The notes below the pieces were generated by a model. It ran no database searches. It saw only the letters and a program-made list of their open reading frames with translations, and was not told the origin of the DNA. Source: Orrella marina (GTDB lineage Bacteria; Pseudomonadota; Gammaproteobacteria; Burkholderiales; Burkholderiaceae_B). Taken from it: a stretch of 64,000 nucleotides of DNA. Of the stretch, positions 45,021 through 52,880 are shown in pieces. The position numbers and the translations under genes were made by a program. Where the stretch lies: NCBI RefSeq assembly GCF_003058465.1, contig NZ_CP028901.1, positions 1,240,001 through 1,304,000 of the forward strand, given 5' to 3'. Numbering within the stretch: position 1 is the stretch's first letter; every line of letters starts with the position of its first letter.

Positions 45021-45694
45021 ACCGCAGCCACCAGACGCCCCGCGTGAATCTCGATTGAGCGTTCACAACGCCTGGCGAGATCCTGATCATGTGTGACCAG
45101 AATCAAGGTCGTGCCATGTTCCTGATGCAACTGGAACATGAGGTCAATGATACGGGCTCCTGTGACAACATCCAGACTACCCGTCGGCTCATCCGCAAAC
45201 AGTAGCGCTGGCTGGGTAATAAACGCGCGCGCAATTGAGACCCGCTGCTGCTCCCCACCCGAAAGCGTCGACGGATAATGATTGAAGCGATGCGAAAGAC
45301 CCACCTCGTCAAGCACCTTGCGAGCCGCCTGTTCAGCGGGCTTGCCTGCCAACTCAAGTGGCAGCATGACGTTTTCAAGGGCAGTCAGGTTCGGCAACAA
45401 CTGAAATGACTGGAACACAAACCCGACATGCCTGGCGCGAAACTGTGCCCTGGCGTCTTCATCCAGATCAAAAATTCTCTGGCCAAGCAAGGTCACCTGC
45501 CCCTGGCTGGGAACATCAAGCCCCGCGAGCAGTCCAAGCAAGGTAGACTTTCCGGAGCCAGAGGCGCCCGTGATGGACACCGACTCCCCTCTGGAGACCT
45601 GAAACCCGACATTGTCCAGAATGGTGAGCTCACCCCCCGCGTCAGATACGCGTTTGGACAGACCTTCAACTTCAATGGCAGCTTGATTCGACAT
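45017..45694 (-). CDS. ybbA: ABC transporter ATP-binding protein, YbbA/LolD type
   Basis: 225 residues. Walker [10 protein letters not shown] (about 42-50), Q-loop in VFQSFQLLP, signature [15 protein letters not shown], Walker [13 protein letters not shown] and switch VTHDQD are intact. MacB/LolD-type ATPases normally pair with a large permease (YbbP in the E. coli ybbA-ybbP pair), but no permease gene is next to it here. Its ATG overlaps the ATG of tesA on the opposite strand, a divergent arrangement also found, with more space, in E. coli. Confidence 0.9.
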   Translation of the reverse strand: MSNQAAIEVEGLSKRVSDAGGELTILDNVGFQVSRGESVSITGASGSGKSTLLGLLAGLDVPSQGQVTLLGQRIFDLDEDARAQFRARHVGFVFQSFQLLPNLTALENVMLPLELAGKPAEQAARKVLDEVGLSHRFNHYPSTLSGGEQQRVSIARAFITQPALLFADEPTGSLDVVTGARIIDLMFQLHQEHGTTLILVTHDQDLARRCERSIEIHAGRLVAAV

Positions 45695-46403
45695 GATCCG
45701 TTTGTCTCATTTCCTCAAAAACTTCGTATCAACCGCGCTGATCGGCGCAGTCATGCTCGGTGCACACGTGAGTGTCGCACAAACCCGGAGCGAAGCTGAC
45801 ACAGCCCCTACGCACAACTTCACTCAGACAGATGACGTCAAAAACACCATCAATCGCATCTTGATCGTCGGCGACAGCTTGTCATCAGAATATGGCATTC
45901 GACGCCAGACGGGCTGGGTCGAGTTGCTGCGCGAGCGACTGGCAGACCACAAACCATCTCCTGCAACAGTCATCAATGCCAGTATCAGCGGAGACACCAC
46001 CAGTGGTGGTGTCTCCCGGTTGCCTGCCTTACTCGAGGATCACAAACCCGATCTGGTCCTGATCGAACTCGGTGGCAACGATGCGCTCAGAGGACTGTCA
46101 ATGTCCATGACCCGCGACAACCTGACTCGCATGGTTGAAATGGCGCAACAGTCAGGTGCCAGAGTTGTCCTGGCGGGTATGCAGATACCGCCCAATTACG
46201 GACCGGTCTATTCCGAGGCGTTTCGTGCTGTGTTTACTGAGGTCGCCCAGAAGACCGGTGCAGGATTGATTCCATTTCTACTCTCCGGACTCGAGACCCG
46301 ACGTGACCTGTTCATTGAAGATGGCATTCACCCTTCAGAAGAGGCCCAACCCATCATTCTCGACAATGTGTGGGAAGTGATCGGACCCATCATCAAGAGC
46401 TAA
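45693..46403 (+). CDS. tesA: TesA-type GDSL arylesterase/lysophospholipase
   Basis: 236 residues. After a signal peptide (about 1-30, ALIGAVMLGAHVSVAQ) come the SGNH blocks: GDSLSSEYGI (nucleophile Ser), SGDTTSGG (Gly), LGGNDALRG (Asn) and DGIHPS (Asp and His). It hydrolyses thioesters and lysophospholipids in the periplasm. There are about 50 extra residues before block I compared with E. coli TesA. The start codon shares two bases with that of the divergent ATPase gene, so leaderless or very short leaders are likely, unless translation starts later at a downstream methionine. Confidence 0.92.
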   Translation: MIRLSHFLKNFVSTALIGAVMLGAHVSVAQTRSEADTAPTHNFTQTDDVKNTINRILIVGDSLSSEYGIRRQTGWVELLRERLADHKPSPATVINASISGDTTSGGVSRLPALLEDHKPDLVLIELGGNDALRGLSMSMTRDNLTRMVEMAQQSGARVVLAGMQIPPNYGPVYSEAFRAVFTEVAQKTGAGLIPFLLSGLETRRDLFIEDGIHPSEEAQPIILDNVWEVIGPIIKS

Positions 46404-46665
46404 CTGCCAGTAGTGGCCTCGCACAGGGTCTCTGCGGTGCCTGGTGCGGCGCGATTGAGCCGCACCTCACTATCTGATCAGGCCGGGAACATGAAGTTCC
46501 ACGCCCTTGTACCTTGCCCCTTCTTGTCCTTTGTCCCATACGCCAACATGGTCGCTCGACACGCTCAGTAGCGCCTTCTCCTACTCTGTGATGCGTACTC
46601 ATCAATTCACGACTTGCGATCAATACCTGATCTGCACGAGCAGTCGCATGTTGCCAGTTTTGCTT

Positions 46666-46721
46666 CACTTGCGAACTTTCACTTGCGAGCTTTCACTTGC
46701 GAACTTTCACTGGTGAACTTT
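46666..46721. repeat. Four tandem 14-bp repeats
   Basis: Units of CACTTGCGAACTTT at 46666-46679, 46680-46693, 46694-46707 and 46708-46721. Units 1 and 3 are identical, unit 2 has one change (GAGC), and unit 4 has two or three (GGTG). A partial CACT follows. Confidence 0.92.
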
Positions 46722-46761
46722 CACTCATGCACTGTGACAGGCCAGCAGCAGAACTTGCATC

Positions 46762-46823
46762 CGCAGGTGTGCCAAAAAAAAAACAGCAGCTCAATGGCTG
46801 CTGTTTTTTTTGGCACACCTGCG
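46762..46823. terminator. Long bidirectional intrinsic terminator between tesA and ppiD
   Basis: CGCAGGTGTGCC (46762-46773), ten A, CAGCAGC (46784-46790), loop TCAATG, GCTGCTG (46797-46803), eight T, GGCACACCTGCG (46812-46823). The inner 7-bp GC stem flanked by A and T runs is a terminator in both directions, and a perfect 12-bp outer stem encloses it. Convergent tesA and ppiD would both end here. Confidence 0.93.
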
Positions 46824-46855
46824 TTGTCGGAACGCCTACAAATCACCGCCAGACA

Positions 46856-48814
46856 TTACTGAGCGGCCAACCCGTCAATAAGAGCCCGACCATCAGGGGT
46901 GATCTCGACCTGGAATTTCTTGCGCAAGATCGCAAGCGCAGCAGTTTCCTCAGCTTGACCCCAAGCCTGGGACAGTTGCCCCTGGAACTGACGCAACTCG
47001 GACGGATCGAGCGGCTCACCAGGTTCCACAGACTGGACATGGATCACAGTGAAACCATCCTGGACATTCATACCGACATAACCAGGAATGGACTGCTCGT
47101 TCATCACCATTACAGCTCTGAGTTCATCCGTATTCAGATCACGGGGGTTCTGTCTCGACACAGCCTGGGCAGGACTGAATCCTGCCGGCGCAGCCTCTTC
47201 AGACGCCTCCAAATCCTTGAGCAGACTCTGACCGGCCTGGCGTGCCATCTCGAGCGCACGCTCGCGCACCAGGTCCTCACGAATCACCGGACTGGCCAGT
47301 TCAAGCGACGGGATCTCAGATGGATTGATCTGTGTGACCCTCAGGGCAAGAATCGTATCAGGCGCCAGCTCTATCGAACCGGAATTCTCACCAGTGCCCT
47401 TCACTTCCTCAGAGAACGCAACCTGCATGATACGAGGGTGGCTCAACAGCGCCTGAATATCATCGGTCATCTCGGTTTCACGCACGAACAACTCGTCAGA
47501 CAACAACCCGTCTCGAGAAATGCCCTCGGCTTTCTTCAGCTGCAATCCGAGTTGCTGAGCGATTGGCTCGAGTGCATCGCGCTGGTCGTAAACCAGATTG
47601 GTCAGCTGACTGGCCATTTCTGCAAAGCGAGCGGACGCGAGCTGGGTTCTGATCTGGCTAGTGATCTCTGCGCGCACCTGCTCGAGTGGTTTGACCGAGG
47701 CTGGCTGGACATCTGTCACCGTGACGACGTGATAACCAAACGGGCTTTCAACCACATCTGATATCTGACCCTTGTCCAGCGTAAACACTGATTGCTCCAC
47801 TTCTGGCACCAGCGTTCCCTGTCCGATCCAGCCAAGGTCACCACCCTGGGAAGCGGAGCCTGGATCTTCAGAACGCTCACGTGCAATGTCGGCAAACAAT
47901 GATGGGTCTGCCTTGATATCCCGGGCAGCCTGTTCAGCCTTGGCAAGCGCAGCGTCCTTCTCAGCCTGATCAGCACTGGCCGACACCGTGAACAGTACAT
48001 GGCTGACACGTCGGCGCTCAGGTTGCCCGAACCGGCTCTGATTCTGCTGGTAGTAATGTTCGATTTCTTTTTCGGAAACGTTCACGCCTTGCGTGGCGGC
48101 ATCCTCGTCAATCACGACATATTCGATATTGACGCTTTCCGGCAGACGCAATTGCTCGGCATTTTCGTCATACCAGGCTTTGATGTCTGCATCGGTCACC
48201 GATACATCACCCTCGTAGGCTGACTGAGTAAAGCGCCGCGTCGATACCGTACGCTGCTGAGTCAGTGCGTTGACAAGATGATCTACAACTGACTTGGGGG
48301 CAGACGCTGTCAGGCTGACCGGCCCCAGTACCTGAGACAGAATCAGATCACTGCGCAGACGCAACTCGAAATCAGCAGGCGTCATACCCTGGGAAGCCAG
48401 TACCTGGCGATACCGCTCAGGAGAAAACTGACCATCCTCCTGCAAAGCGGGCACGTCAGCAATCGTCTGGCGAAGCGCTTCATCGGAGACGGTGTAGCGC
48501 CCTTCGATCGCAGCGGCAGCGATAACACGCTGATCAATCATTTCTTCAAGCAGTTGCTCTCGAAAACTCGGCGAATCGATCGCCTCGGCATCAAAACGAT
48601 TGCCCAGCATCGAGCGTAATTCCTCGAGACGTGCGCGTCTGGCCTGGTCGTACTCTGGTAGCGTAATGGCTGTACCGTTGACTTTGGCGAGCTCACGGTC
48701 TTGCGACATGAACCCGACATAGCCTTCGATGCCAAAGAACGCAAAGGCAGGAACGACCAGCAGGAGCAGTACCAACTGCATCCACCGGCGGTGATTGCGT
48801 ATGAAATCAAACAT
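46856..48814 (-). CDS. ppiD: PpiD-like membrane-anchored peptidyl-prolyl isomerase/chaperone
   Basis: 652 residues. An N-terminal membrane anchor (about 12-30, MQLVLLLLVVPAFAFFGIEG) holds a periplasmic chaperone body of the SurA/PpiD type; the parvulin domain (about 265-365) contains RRVSHVLFTVSASA and SEDPGSASQGGDLGWIGQGT with the typical GGDLG. It assists folding of proteins emerging from the Sec translocon. The start at 48814 gives the usual MFDFIRNHRRWMQ N-terminus; the frame is open 29 codons further upstream, over the rlmJ leader. It ends close to the two-way terminator. Confidence 0.93.
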   Translation of the reverse strand: MFDFIRNHRRWMQLVLLLLVVPAFAFFGIEGYVGFMSQDRELAKVNGTAITLPEYDQARRARLEELRSMLGNRFDAEAIDSPSFREQLLEEMIDQRVIAAAAIEGRYTVSDEALRQTIADVPALQEDGQFSPERYRQVLASQGMTPADFELRLRSDLILSQVLGPVSLTASAPKSVVDHLVNALTQQRTVSTRRFTQSAYEGDVSVTDADIKAWYDENAEQLRLPESVNIEYVVIDEDAATQGVNVSEKEIEHYYQQNQSRFGQPERRRVSHVLFTVSASADQAEKDAALAKAEQAARDIKADPSLFADIARERSEDPGSASQGGDLGWIGQGTLVPEVEQSVFTLDKGQISDVVESPFGYHVVTVTDVQPASVKPLEQVRAEITSQIRTQLASARFAEMASQLTNLVYDQRDALEPIAQQLGLQLKKAEGISRDGLLSDELFVRETEMTDDIQALLSHPRIMQVAFSEEVKGTGENSGSIELAPDTILALRVTQINPSEIPSLELASPVIREDLVRERALEMARQAGQSLLKDLEASEEAAPAGFSPAQAVSRQNPRDLNTDELRAVMVMNEQSIPGYVGMNVQDGFTVIHVQSVEPGEPLDPSELRQFQGQLSQAWGQAEETAALAILRKKFQVEITPDGRALIDGLAAQ

Positions 48815-48929
48815 GAAAGCGCTCGAAAACCCTTGTGAAAACGCGCTTGAGTGTACCATCTGCCATACGTGCCAGACGCACTGCGTCTCGCAACAGTTCA
48901 CATTTGGTTTTTACACGTCGGAGTCTATC

Positions 48930-50153
48930 TTGTTCAGTTATCGCCACGGGTTTCATGCAGGCAACCATGCCGACGTGCTTAAACACACGATTTTGTCGAG
49001 GGTCCTCGACTACTACCGCGGCAAAGACGCCCCCTTCTGGGCCATCGACACCCACGCCGGCGCAGGACTCTACGACCTGTCTGGCGGATGGGCTAACACG
49101 AAGTCCGAATACGCGGACGGTGTCGGAAGAATCTGGGAAAAGCTGATGATTCCAGATAGTGGAACAAATTCCAGGTCAGACTCTGCACAACATGTCCCAG
49201 ACGCCCTTGGACCCTGGCTTGAAACCGTGCGTCAACTCAACCCGGACGGTCAACTTCGATATTACCCGGGATCACCGTGGATCTGGCTGCACGGCTGGCG
49301 CAAACAGGACAAGCTCAAGCTTGTCGAACAGTTGACTGTCGAGGCGGAGGTCCTGAGGCGCAACCTGGCGCAGGTTCGCGATCTCCCCCCTCGCAGCGTG
49401 CAGGTGCTGGAACAAGACGGATTCGAGAGTCTGAAAGGTTTCCTTCCGCCATCGCCTCGCAGGGCAATCGTCCTGGTCGATCCATCCTACGAAGACAAAC
49501 GCGACTACCATCGCGTTATCGAAATGCTCAAAGATGCGGTCGTCCGGTTTTCTACGGGTTGCTACATGGTCTGGTATCCAAGAGTGAGCCGGTTGCAGGT
49601 CGACCAGATGCGCAAGCAGCTTCGCAGACTCTCTCCCGGACAATGGCTCGACATTGAAATGACTGTTTCCAGACCCGCATCGGATGGGCACGGACTGTTT
49701 GGCTCCGGATGTTTTGTGGTGAATCCACCCTATACACTCGAGGGCGAGATGCGAGAGGCCATGCCTTGGTTGAGCCAGACTCTGGCGCTGGACGACACCG
49801 CCCGCTGGTCAATCGAAAGTGGCGACGAAACGCTAACCAATGCATCCCGAAGCGACGACTCACCGGACAGCAAGCCTGAGCGGCCAGTCAAACGCAACCC
49901 GGGCCATCCTCCCAGGATCATGCGTGCTGAGCCCAGCTACAAACGTACCAGCGTGCGATCGAACCCATCAAAGTCGGGCAGCGCATCAAACAGCACATCG
50001 GTTGACATGTCGGTTGCGAGGCCACGTGGCGAGTCAGAAACCGCGACTGGGCACTTCTCAGACAAGGCGCCAGCACGGGTTGTTCGAAGTAATAGATCTG
50101 CTCGTGCGTCAAAGCAAAGAACACGCACGGACACCAGACCCCCAAAAAAGTAG
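48930..50153 (+). CDS. rlmJ: 23S rRNA (adenine2030-N6)-methyltransferase RlmJ with a long basic tail
   Basis: 407 residues. The N-terminus LFSYRHGFHAGNHADVLKH, DTHAGAGLYDL (SAM site) and the catalytic VDPSYEDKRDY (family DPPY) identify RlmJ, which methylates A2030. The start is a TTG at 48930 with GGAG 6 nt upstream; an ATG at 48795 lies inside the ppiD region and adds unrelated residues. E. coli RlmJ has 280 residues. Here about 115 extra residues follow, rich in Ser, Arg, Lys and Pro (SARASKQRTRTDTRPPKK end), probably disordered and RNA-binding. Confidence 0.9.
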   Translation: MFSYRHGFHAGNHADVLKHTILSRVLDYYRGKDAPFWAIDTHAGAGLYDLSGGWANTKSEYADGVGRIWEKLMIPDSGTNSRSDSAQHVPDALGPWLETVRQLNPDGQLRYYPGSPWIWLHGWRKQDKLKLVEQLTVEAEVLRRNLAQVRDLPPRSVQVLEQDGFESLKGFLPPSPRRAIVLVDPSYEDKRDYHRVIEMLKDAVVRFSTGCYMVWYPRVSRLQVDQMRKQLRRLSPGQWLDIEMTVSRPASDGHGLFGSGCFVVNPPYTLEGEMREAMPWLSQTLALDDTARWSIESGDETLTNASRSDDSPDSKPERPVKRNPGHPPRIMRAEPSYKRTSVRSNPSKSGSASNSTSVDMSVARPRGESETATGHFSDKAPARVVRSNRSARASKQRTRTDTRPPKK

Positions 50154-50339
50154 TCGTAAACTGCAAATGAAATCAGCGATGTCGGTAGCGGGGCGTTATT
50201 GAGTGAGCAGACAGCGTCGAACATGTCTCACGGCCATATGGGCTGCTGCAAGGAACAGACGAGACGATGCCTGTTTGCAGATCCGGCAGGCGCCGCGAGG
50301 GGTGATGCGGGATTGCCAGAGTCAGACCGGAGTAACAAT

Positions 50340-50357
50340 CCCCGGCAAAGCCGGGGG
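50340..50357. repeat. GC palindrome, left copy
   Basis: CCCCGGC-AAA-GCCGGGG followed by GCCTTC. It shares the stem and following CTTC with the copy at 50587-50603. It could act as a weak terminator for rlmJ, though only a short mixed T-rich stretch follows. Confidence 0.75.
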
Positions 50358-50375
50358 CCTTCATTTGTGAGCCGC

Positions 50376-50498
50376 TCAAAGCGGTTTTCCGGAGACGCTA
50401 ACGCGGCTCCGTGTCTTGTGCCACCATTCTGTGGCCAGGTTCAGAGCAGACTCAATTGCTCCAGTCGAGAGTCCTCGTTCTCTTTCATACTCGTCCAT
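50376..50498 (-). CDS. Candidate 40-residue protein, unknown
   Basis: The ATG is at 50496-50498 and the stop at 50376-50378. The peptide starts MDEYERERGLSTGAIESALN and ends with RVSVSGKPL. Its composition (balanced charges, an amphipathic helix-like middle, paired Trp) looks more protein-like than the surrounding frames. The frame is open 16 codons further upstream, so it may be the end of a decayed longer gene. No ribosome site was clear. I do not recognise the family. Confidence 0.35.
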   Translation of the reverse strand: MDEYERERGLSTGAIESALNLATEWWHKTRSRVSVSGKPL

Positions 50499-50586
50499 CG
50501 TGAAACTGCTTTTCTCGAGTATGCCTGGCGGCTCACCCGGATAGTTTCATCGATGGACTCCCATAAATGTCAAACTTCTACTGCCA

Positions 50587-50603
50587 CCCCGGCATCGCCG
50601 GGG
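50587..50603. repeat. GC palindrome, right copy
   Basis: CCCCGGC-ATC-GCCGGGG followed by GACTTC, matching the left copy at 50340-50357 except for the three loop bases and one following base. It lies 56 bp beyond the RraA-like stop codon and could end that transcript. Confidence 0.75.
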
Positions 50604-50658
50604 GACTTCCCATGTTTGTTTAATCGCGTCACAAGCACAACCTGCTTGCCTGATGCAA

Positions 50659-51351
50659 TTACAATGACTCACCAGCCTTCAAGACCCCGGCGCTGATCAG
50701 GGCGTCTTCAAGCCACGGGGATGCCAGATTGCCCGCGTTGAGCTCATCCATTCGGCGCTGTTCAGCATCGACTTTGCCCTGTGCTCTGGACAATATCGCT
50801 TGTGCATTCTCGCGCGGAATTACCACCACACCATCTGCATCACCGACCACCAGATCGCCCGGACTGACCGAGACCCCTGCAATCGAGACTGGCCAGTTGA
50901 TACGCCCGGCCAGGCCTTTTGTAGGGCCGTTCGGATTAGTGCCAATCGCAAATACCGGGAATTCGCCCTCGCAGATTTCTGCCGAATCTCGCACGGCCGA
51001 ATCCACCACAAACCCGGCGATACCAGCTTTCTGGGCTTGCGTGCTCATCAAGGTGCCGCATAGCGCCATCGTCTCGTCACCCTTGCCGTCAACAACGATG
51101 ACGTCGCCCGGCTGCGCCAAGGCAAGCGCGGCGTGGAACATCAAGTTGTCTCCAGGACGCACTTCAACAGTAAAGGCGGGTCCTGCGACCTTCATGTGAG
51201 GCGCAAGTGGCCGTATCCGAGCGCCCAGGCTGCCTCTTCGGCCCGCCACGTCGGCCAGGATGGCCGCAGGAAAGGCACGTGCTGCTTCAACCAGTTCCGG
51301 ACTGACGCGCACAATATCCTTACGGATGGCGGGTACGTGATCTATCTTCAT
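50659..51351 (-). CDS. RraA-like / 4-hydroxy-4-methyl-2-oxoglutarate aldolase family protein
   Basis: 230 residues. The RraA/HMG-aldolase fold shows ILADVAGRRGSLGARIRPL, PGDVIVVDGKGDETMALCG (substrate/metal site, about 81-99), GFVVDSAVRDSAEI (Arg and Asp of the active site) and GDLVVGDADGVVVIP. Most members of this length are divalent-metal aldolases of the gallate/protocatechuate 4,5-cleavage pathway or dehydratases, not the RNase E inhibitor. GGGAG precedes the ATG. A decayed Bug receptor gene is next to it, suggesting a former uptake-plus-catabolism unit. Confidence 0.88.
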   Translation of the reverse strand: MKIDHVPAIRKDIVRVSPELVEAARAFPAAILADVAGRRGSLGARIRPLAPHMKVAGPAFTVEVRPGDNLMFHAALALAQPGDVIVVDGKGDETMALCGTLMSTQAQKAGIAGFVVDSAVRDSAEICEGEFPVFAIGTNPNGPTKGLAGRINWPVSIAGVSVSPGDLVVGDADGVVVIPRENAQAILSRAQGKVDAEQRRMDELNAGNLASPWLEDALISAGVLKAGESL

Positions 51352-51430
51352 AACGAACTCCCTGTTTACACAATATAAAGTGAACCAGATTGACCAGACA
51401 TCAGCACCTGGTCAACCCGCGACTGTCAGA

Positions 51431-51900
51431 TCAATCAACTCTAGCGCCAGACTCCGCGAGCACTTTTTGCCAGACATCCAGATCACGTTCGATCGTCTGT
51501 TTAAGCTTTTCCGATGCCCCCCAGGCACGACAGCCCCCCGGACACGCAATCTGTCGCTGTAATCTTTGGATTTCAGAGCAGTGTTGATTTCTTTGTTGAG
51601 CTCATGAAACACATCTTGCAGGATTTCTGCCGGTGCGACGATCCCGATCCATGTCACCCCCCCCAAAAAACCCGGATATCCAGATTCGACGATCGTTGGC
51701 ACGTCAGGCAGTTGAGGCGAACGTCCGGCAGACTTGACTGCAAGTGCACGCAGCTTGCATGCCTGAATCCGCGGCAGTGCTGTAGCGACCGACTCCATGA
51801 ACATGTTAACTTGACCGCCAGGCAGGTCGTTCAGGGCGGCACTGAATCCTTTAGAGGAAATATGCTGAGTTTTGAAGCCAGCGACCTGTGGCAAGTGTTC
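51431..51900 (-). pseudogene. Bug-family receptor remnant (N-terminus lost, C-terminal frameshift)
   Basis: The minus-strand frame gives the C-terminal half of a Bug receptor: AALNDLPGGQVNMFMESVAT, KLRALAVKSAGRSPQLPDVP and ESGYPGFLGGVTWIGIVAPA. The N-terminal 150 or so residues are missing, although traces may extend past 51900. After RVRGAVVPGG the frame goes wrong; the correct ending (ASEKLKQTIERDLDVWQKVL... stop at 51431) is in the next frame, the switch falling in the six-base G tract at 51517-51522 (one G short). An intact Bug gene is at 33234. Confidence 0.85.
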
Positions 51901-52129
51901 AGAGGCCTATCAAACCATTCGTCGGCAAGGACGGAGCCTGGAACGAACAGGTATCTAGCAGGGGCAATGAGTATCCCGGGGTCCGCCCACAGACTCGATC
52001 CTTCGCGCCTTCAAAACCTTGTCCGTCCCCTGCTTTCGAAAGCAAGCCAGAATTCCTGCGAACTTGGGCAAAGCAAGTTCAGTGACGCACACTCCCATAC
52101 GTTCTGGCACCCTTAATCACAGGTACTTG
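51895..52129. other. Degraded region upstream of the Bug remnant
   Basis: 235 bp with stop codons in all frames where the N-terminal half of the Bug protein should be. I could not read a clear remnant, so the half gene was either deleted or heavily mutated. Confidence 0.45.
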
Positions 52130-52858
52130 TCAGAACTTTTCGTCCGGGCGCAGGTAGCGCCACTTCCCGGGCTCGAGTTCTCCGAGACGGACCCGCCCGA
52201 CCCTGACCCGCTTGAGCCCGACAACCTGCAACCCGACCAGTTCGCACATGCGACGTATCTGGCGCTTGCGCCCCTCCTGAAGGATAAAGCGAAGCTGGTC
52301 TTCATTGAGCCATTCAACCCGTGCCGTTTTGAGCGGCCTGCCATCCAGTGACAGTCCGTGACAGAGTCGCTTCAGACCATCGGTGGCGATTCTCCCTTTG
52401 ACACGAACAAGATACTCTTTCTCGATGTCACTGTTTTCACCGATCAGCTGCCTGGCAATCCGGCCATCCTGAGTCATCACCAGCAAACCGGTCGAATCAA
52501 TATCCAGACGTCCGGCAACAGCGAGACCTCGACGGTGCGAAGGTTTGAAACGCATCCCTGACCGGTCGGTGGCAGACAGGTTCTCCGGCGTAACCAGCGT
52601 CACGGCAGGCTGATAGCCATCCTCGGCCTGCCCCGACACCAGTCCGATCGGCTTGTGGATGAGAACCGTGATCCGGGCTTCCTGCTCGGCACTGGCCTGC
52701 CTGGCCAGTTCTATACGCTGGCCAGGCAACGCTTTGTCCCCCAGGCCAACGATCTGACCGTCGACGCGAACGAGGCCCTGCTCGAGATAGCGATCAGCTT
52801 CTCGACGGGAGCATAGCCCTTGCTGGGCCATCAGTTTTGAGATGCGCACTTTTTCCAT
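52130..52858 (-). CDS. 16S/23S rRNA pseudouridine synthase, RsuA/RluB/RluF type
   Basis: 242 residues. An S4 RNA-binding domain ([20 protein letters not shown], about 1-60) precedes the catalytic domain with the aspartate in [17 protein letters not shown] and the closing [16 protein letters not shown]. It converts a specific rRNA uridine to pseudouridine; the S4 plus short catalytic domain and MCELVG segment are most like RluF/RluB. The start at 52858 matches the family; an alternative ATG at 52882 would overlap the ubiC start codon on the other strand. Divergent from ubiC. Confidence 0.92.
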   Translation of the reverse strand: MEKVRISKLMAQQGLCSRREADRYLEQGLVRVDGQIVGLGDKALPGQRIELARQASAEQEARITVLIHKPIGLVSGQAEDGYQPAVTLVTPENLSATDRSGMRFKPSHRRGLAVAGRLDIDSTGLLVMTQDGRIARQLIGENSDIEKEYLVRVKGRIATDGLKRLCHGLSLDGRPLKTARVEWLNEDQLRFILQEGRKRQIRRMCELVGLQVVGLKRVRVGRVRLGELEPGKWRYLRPDEKF

Positions 52859-52880
52859 AAGGCTGAGATAATACGCCACC

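Larger units (their letters stand above)
46404..46855. other. Intergenic region between tesA and ppiD
   Basis: 452 bp between convergent genes. It contains an imperfect GC hairpin after tesA (GTGCGGC-GCGATTGA-GCCGCAC, 46443-46464), the 14-bp tandem repeat array and a strong two-way terminator. No gene is supported. Confidence 0.7.
50154..50658. other. Intergenic region with twin GC palindromes and a candidate tiny gene
   Basis: 505 bp between convergent rlmJ and the RraA-like gene. It contains two near-identical palindromes (50340-50356, 50587-50603) and a 41-codon minus-strand frame between them. A 165-codon plus-strand frame here lacks any recognisable feature and is not accepted. Confidence 0.6.

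Noticed and set aside
46666..46721. Tandem repeats as a CRISPR array
   Set aside because: Units are 14 bp and directly joined with no spacers, and no cas gene is in the window.
50199..50696. 165-codon plus-strand open frame in the rlmJ to RraA-like gap
   Set aside because: No ribosome site, low-complexity Ser/Arg/Pro composition, and it crosses both palindromes; the shorter minus-strand frame looks more protein-like.
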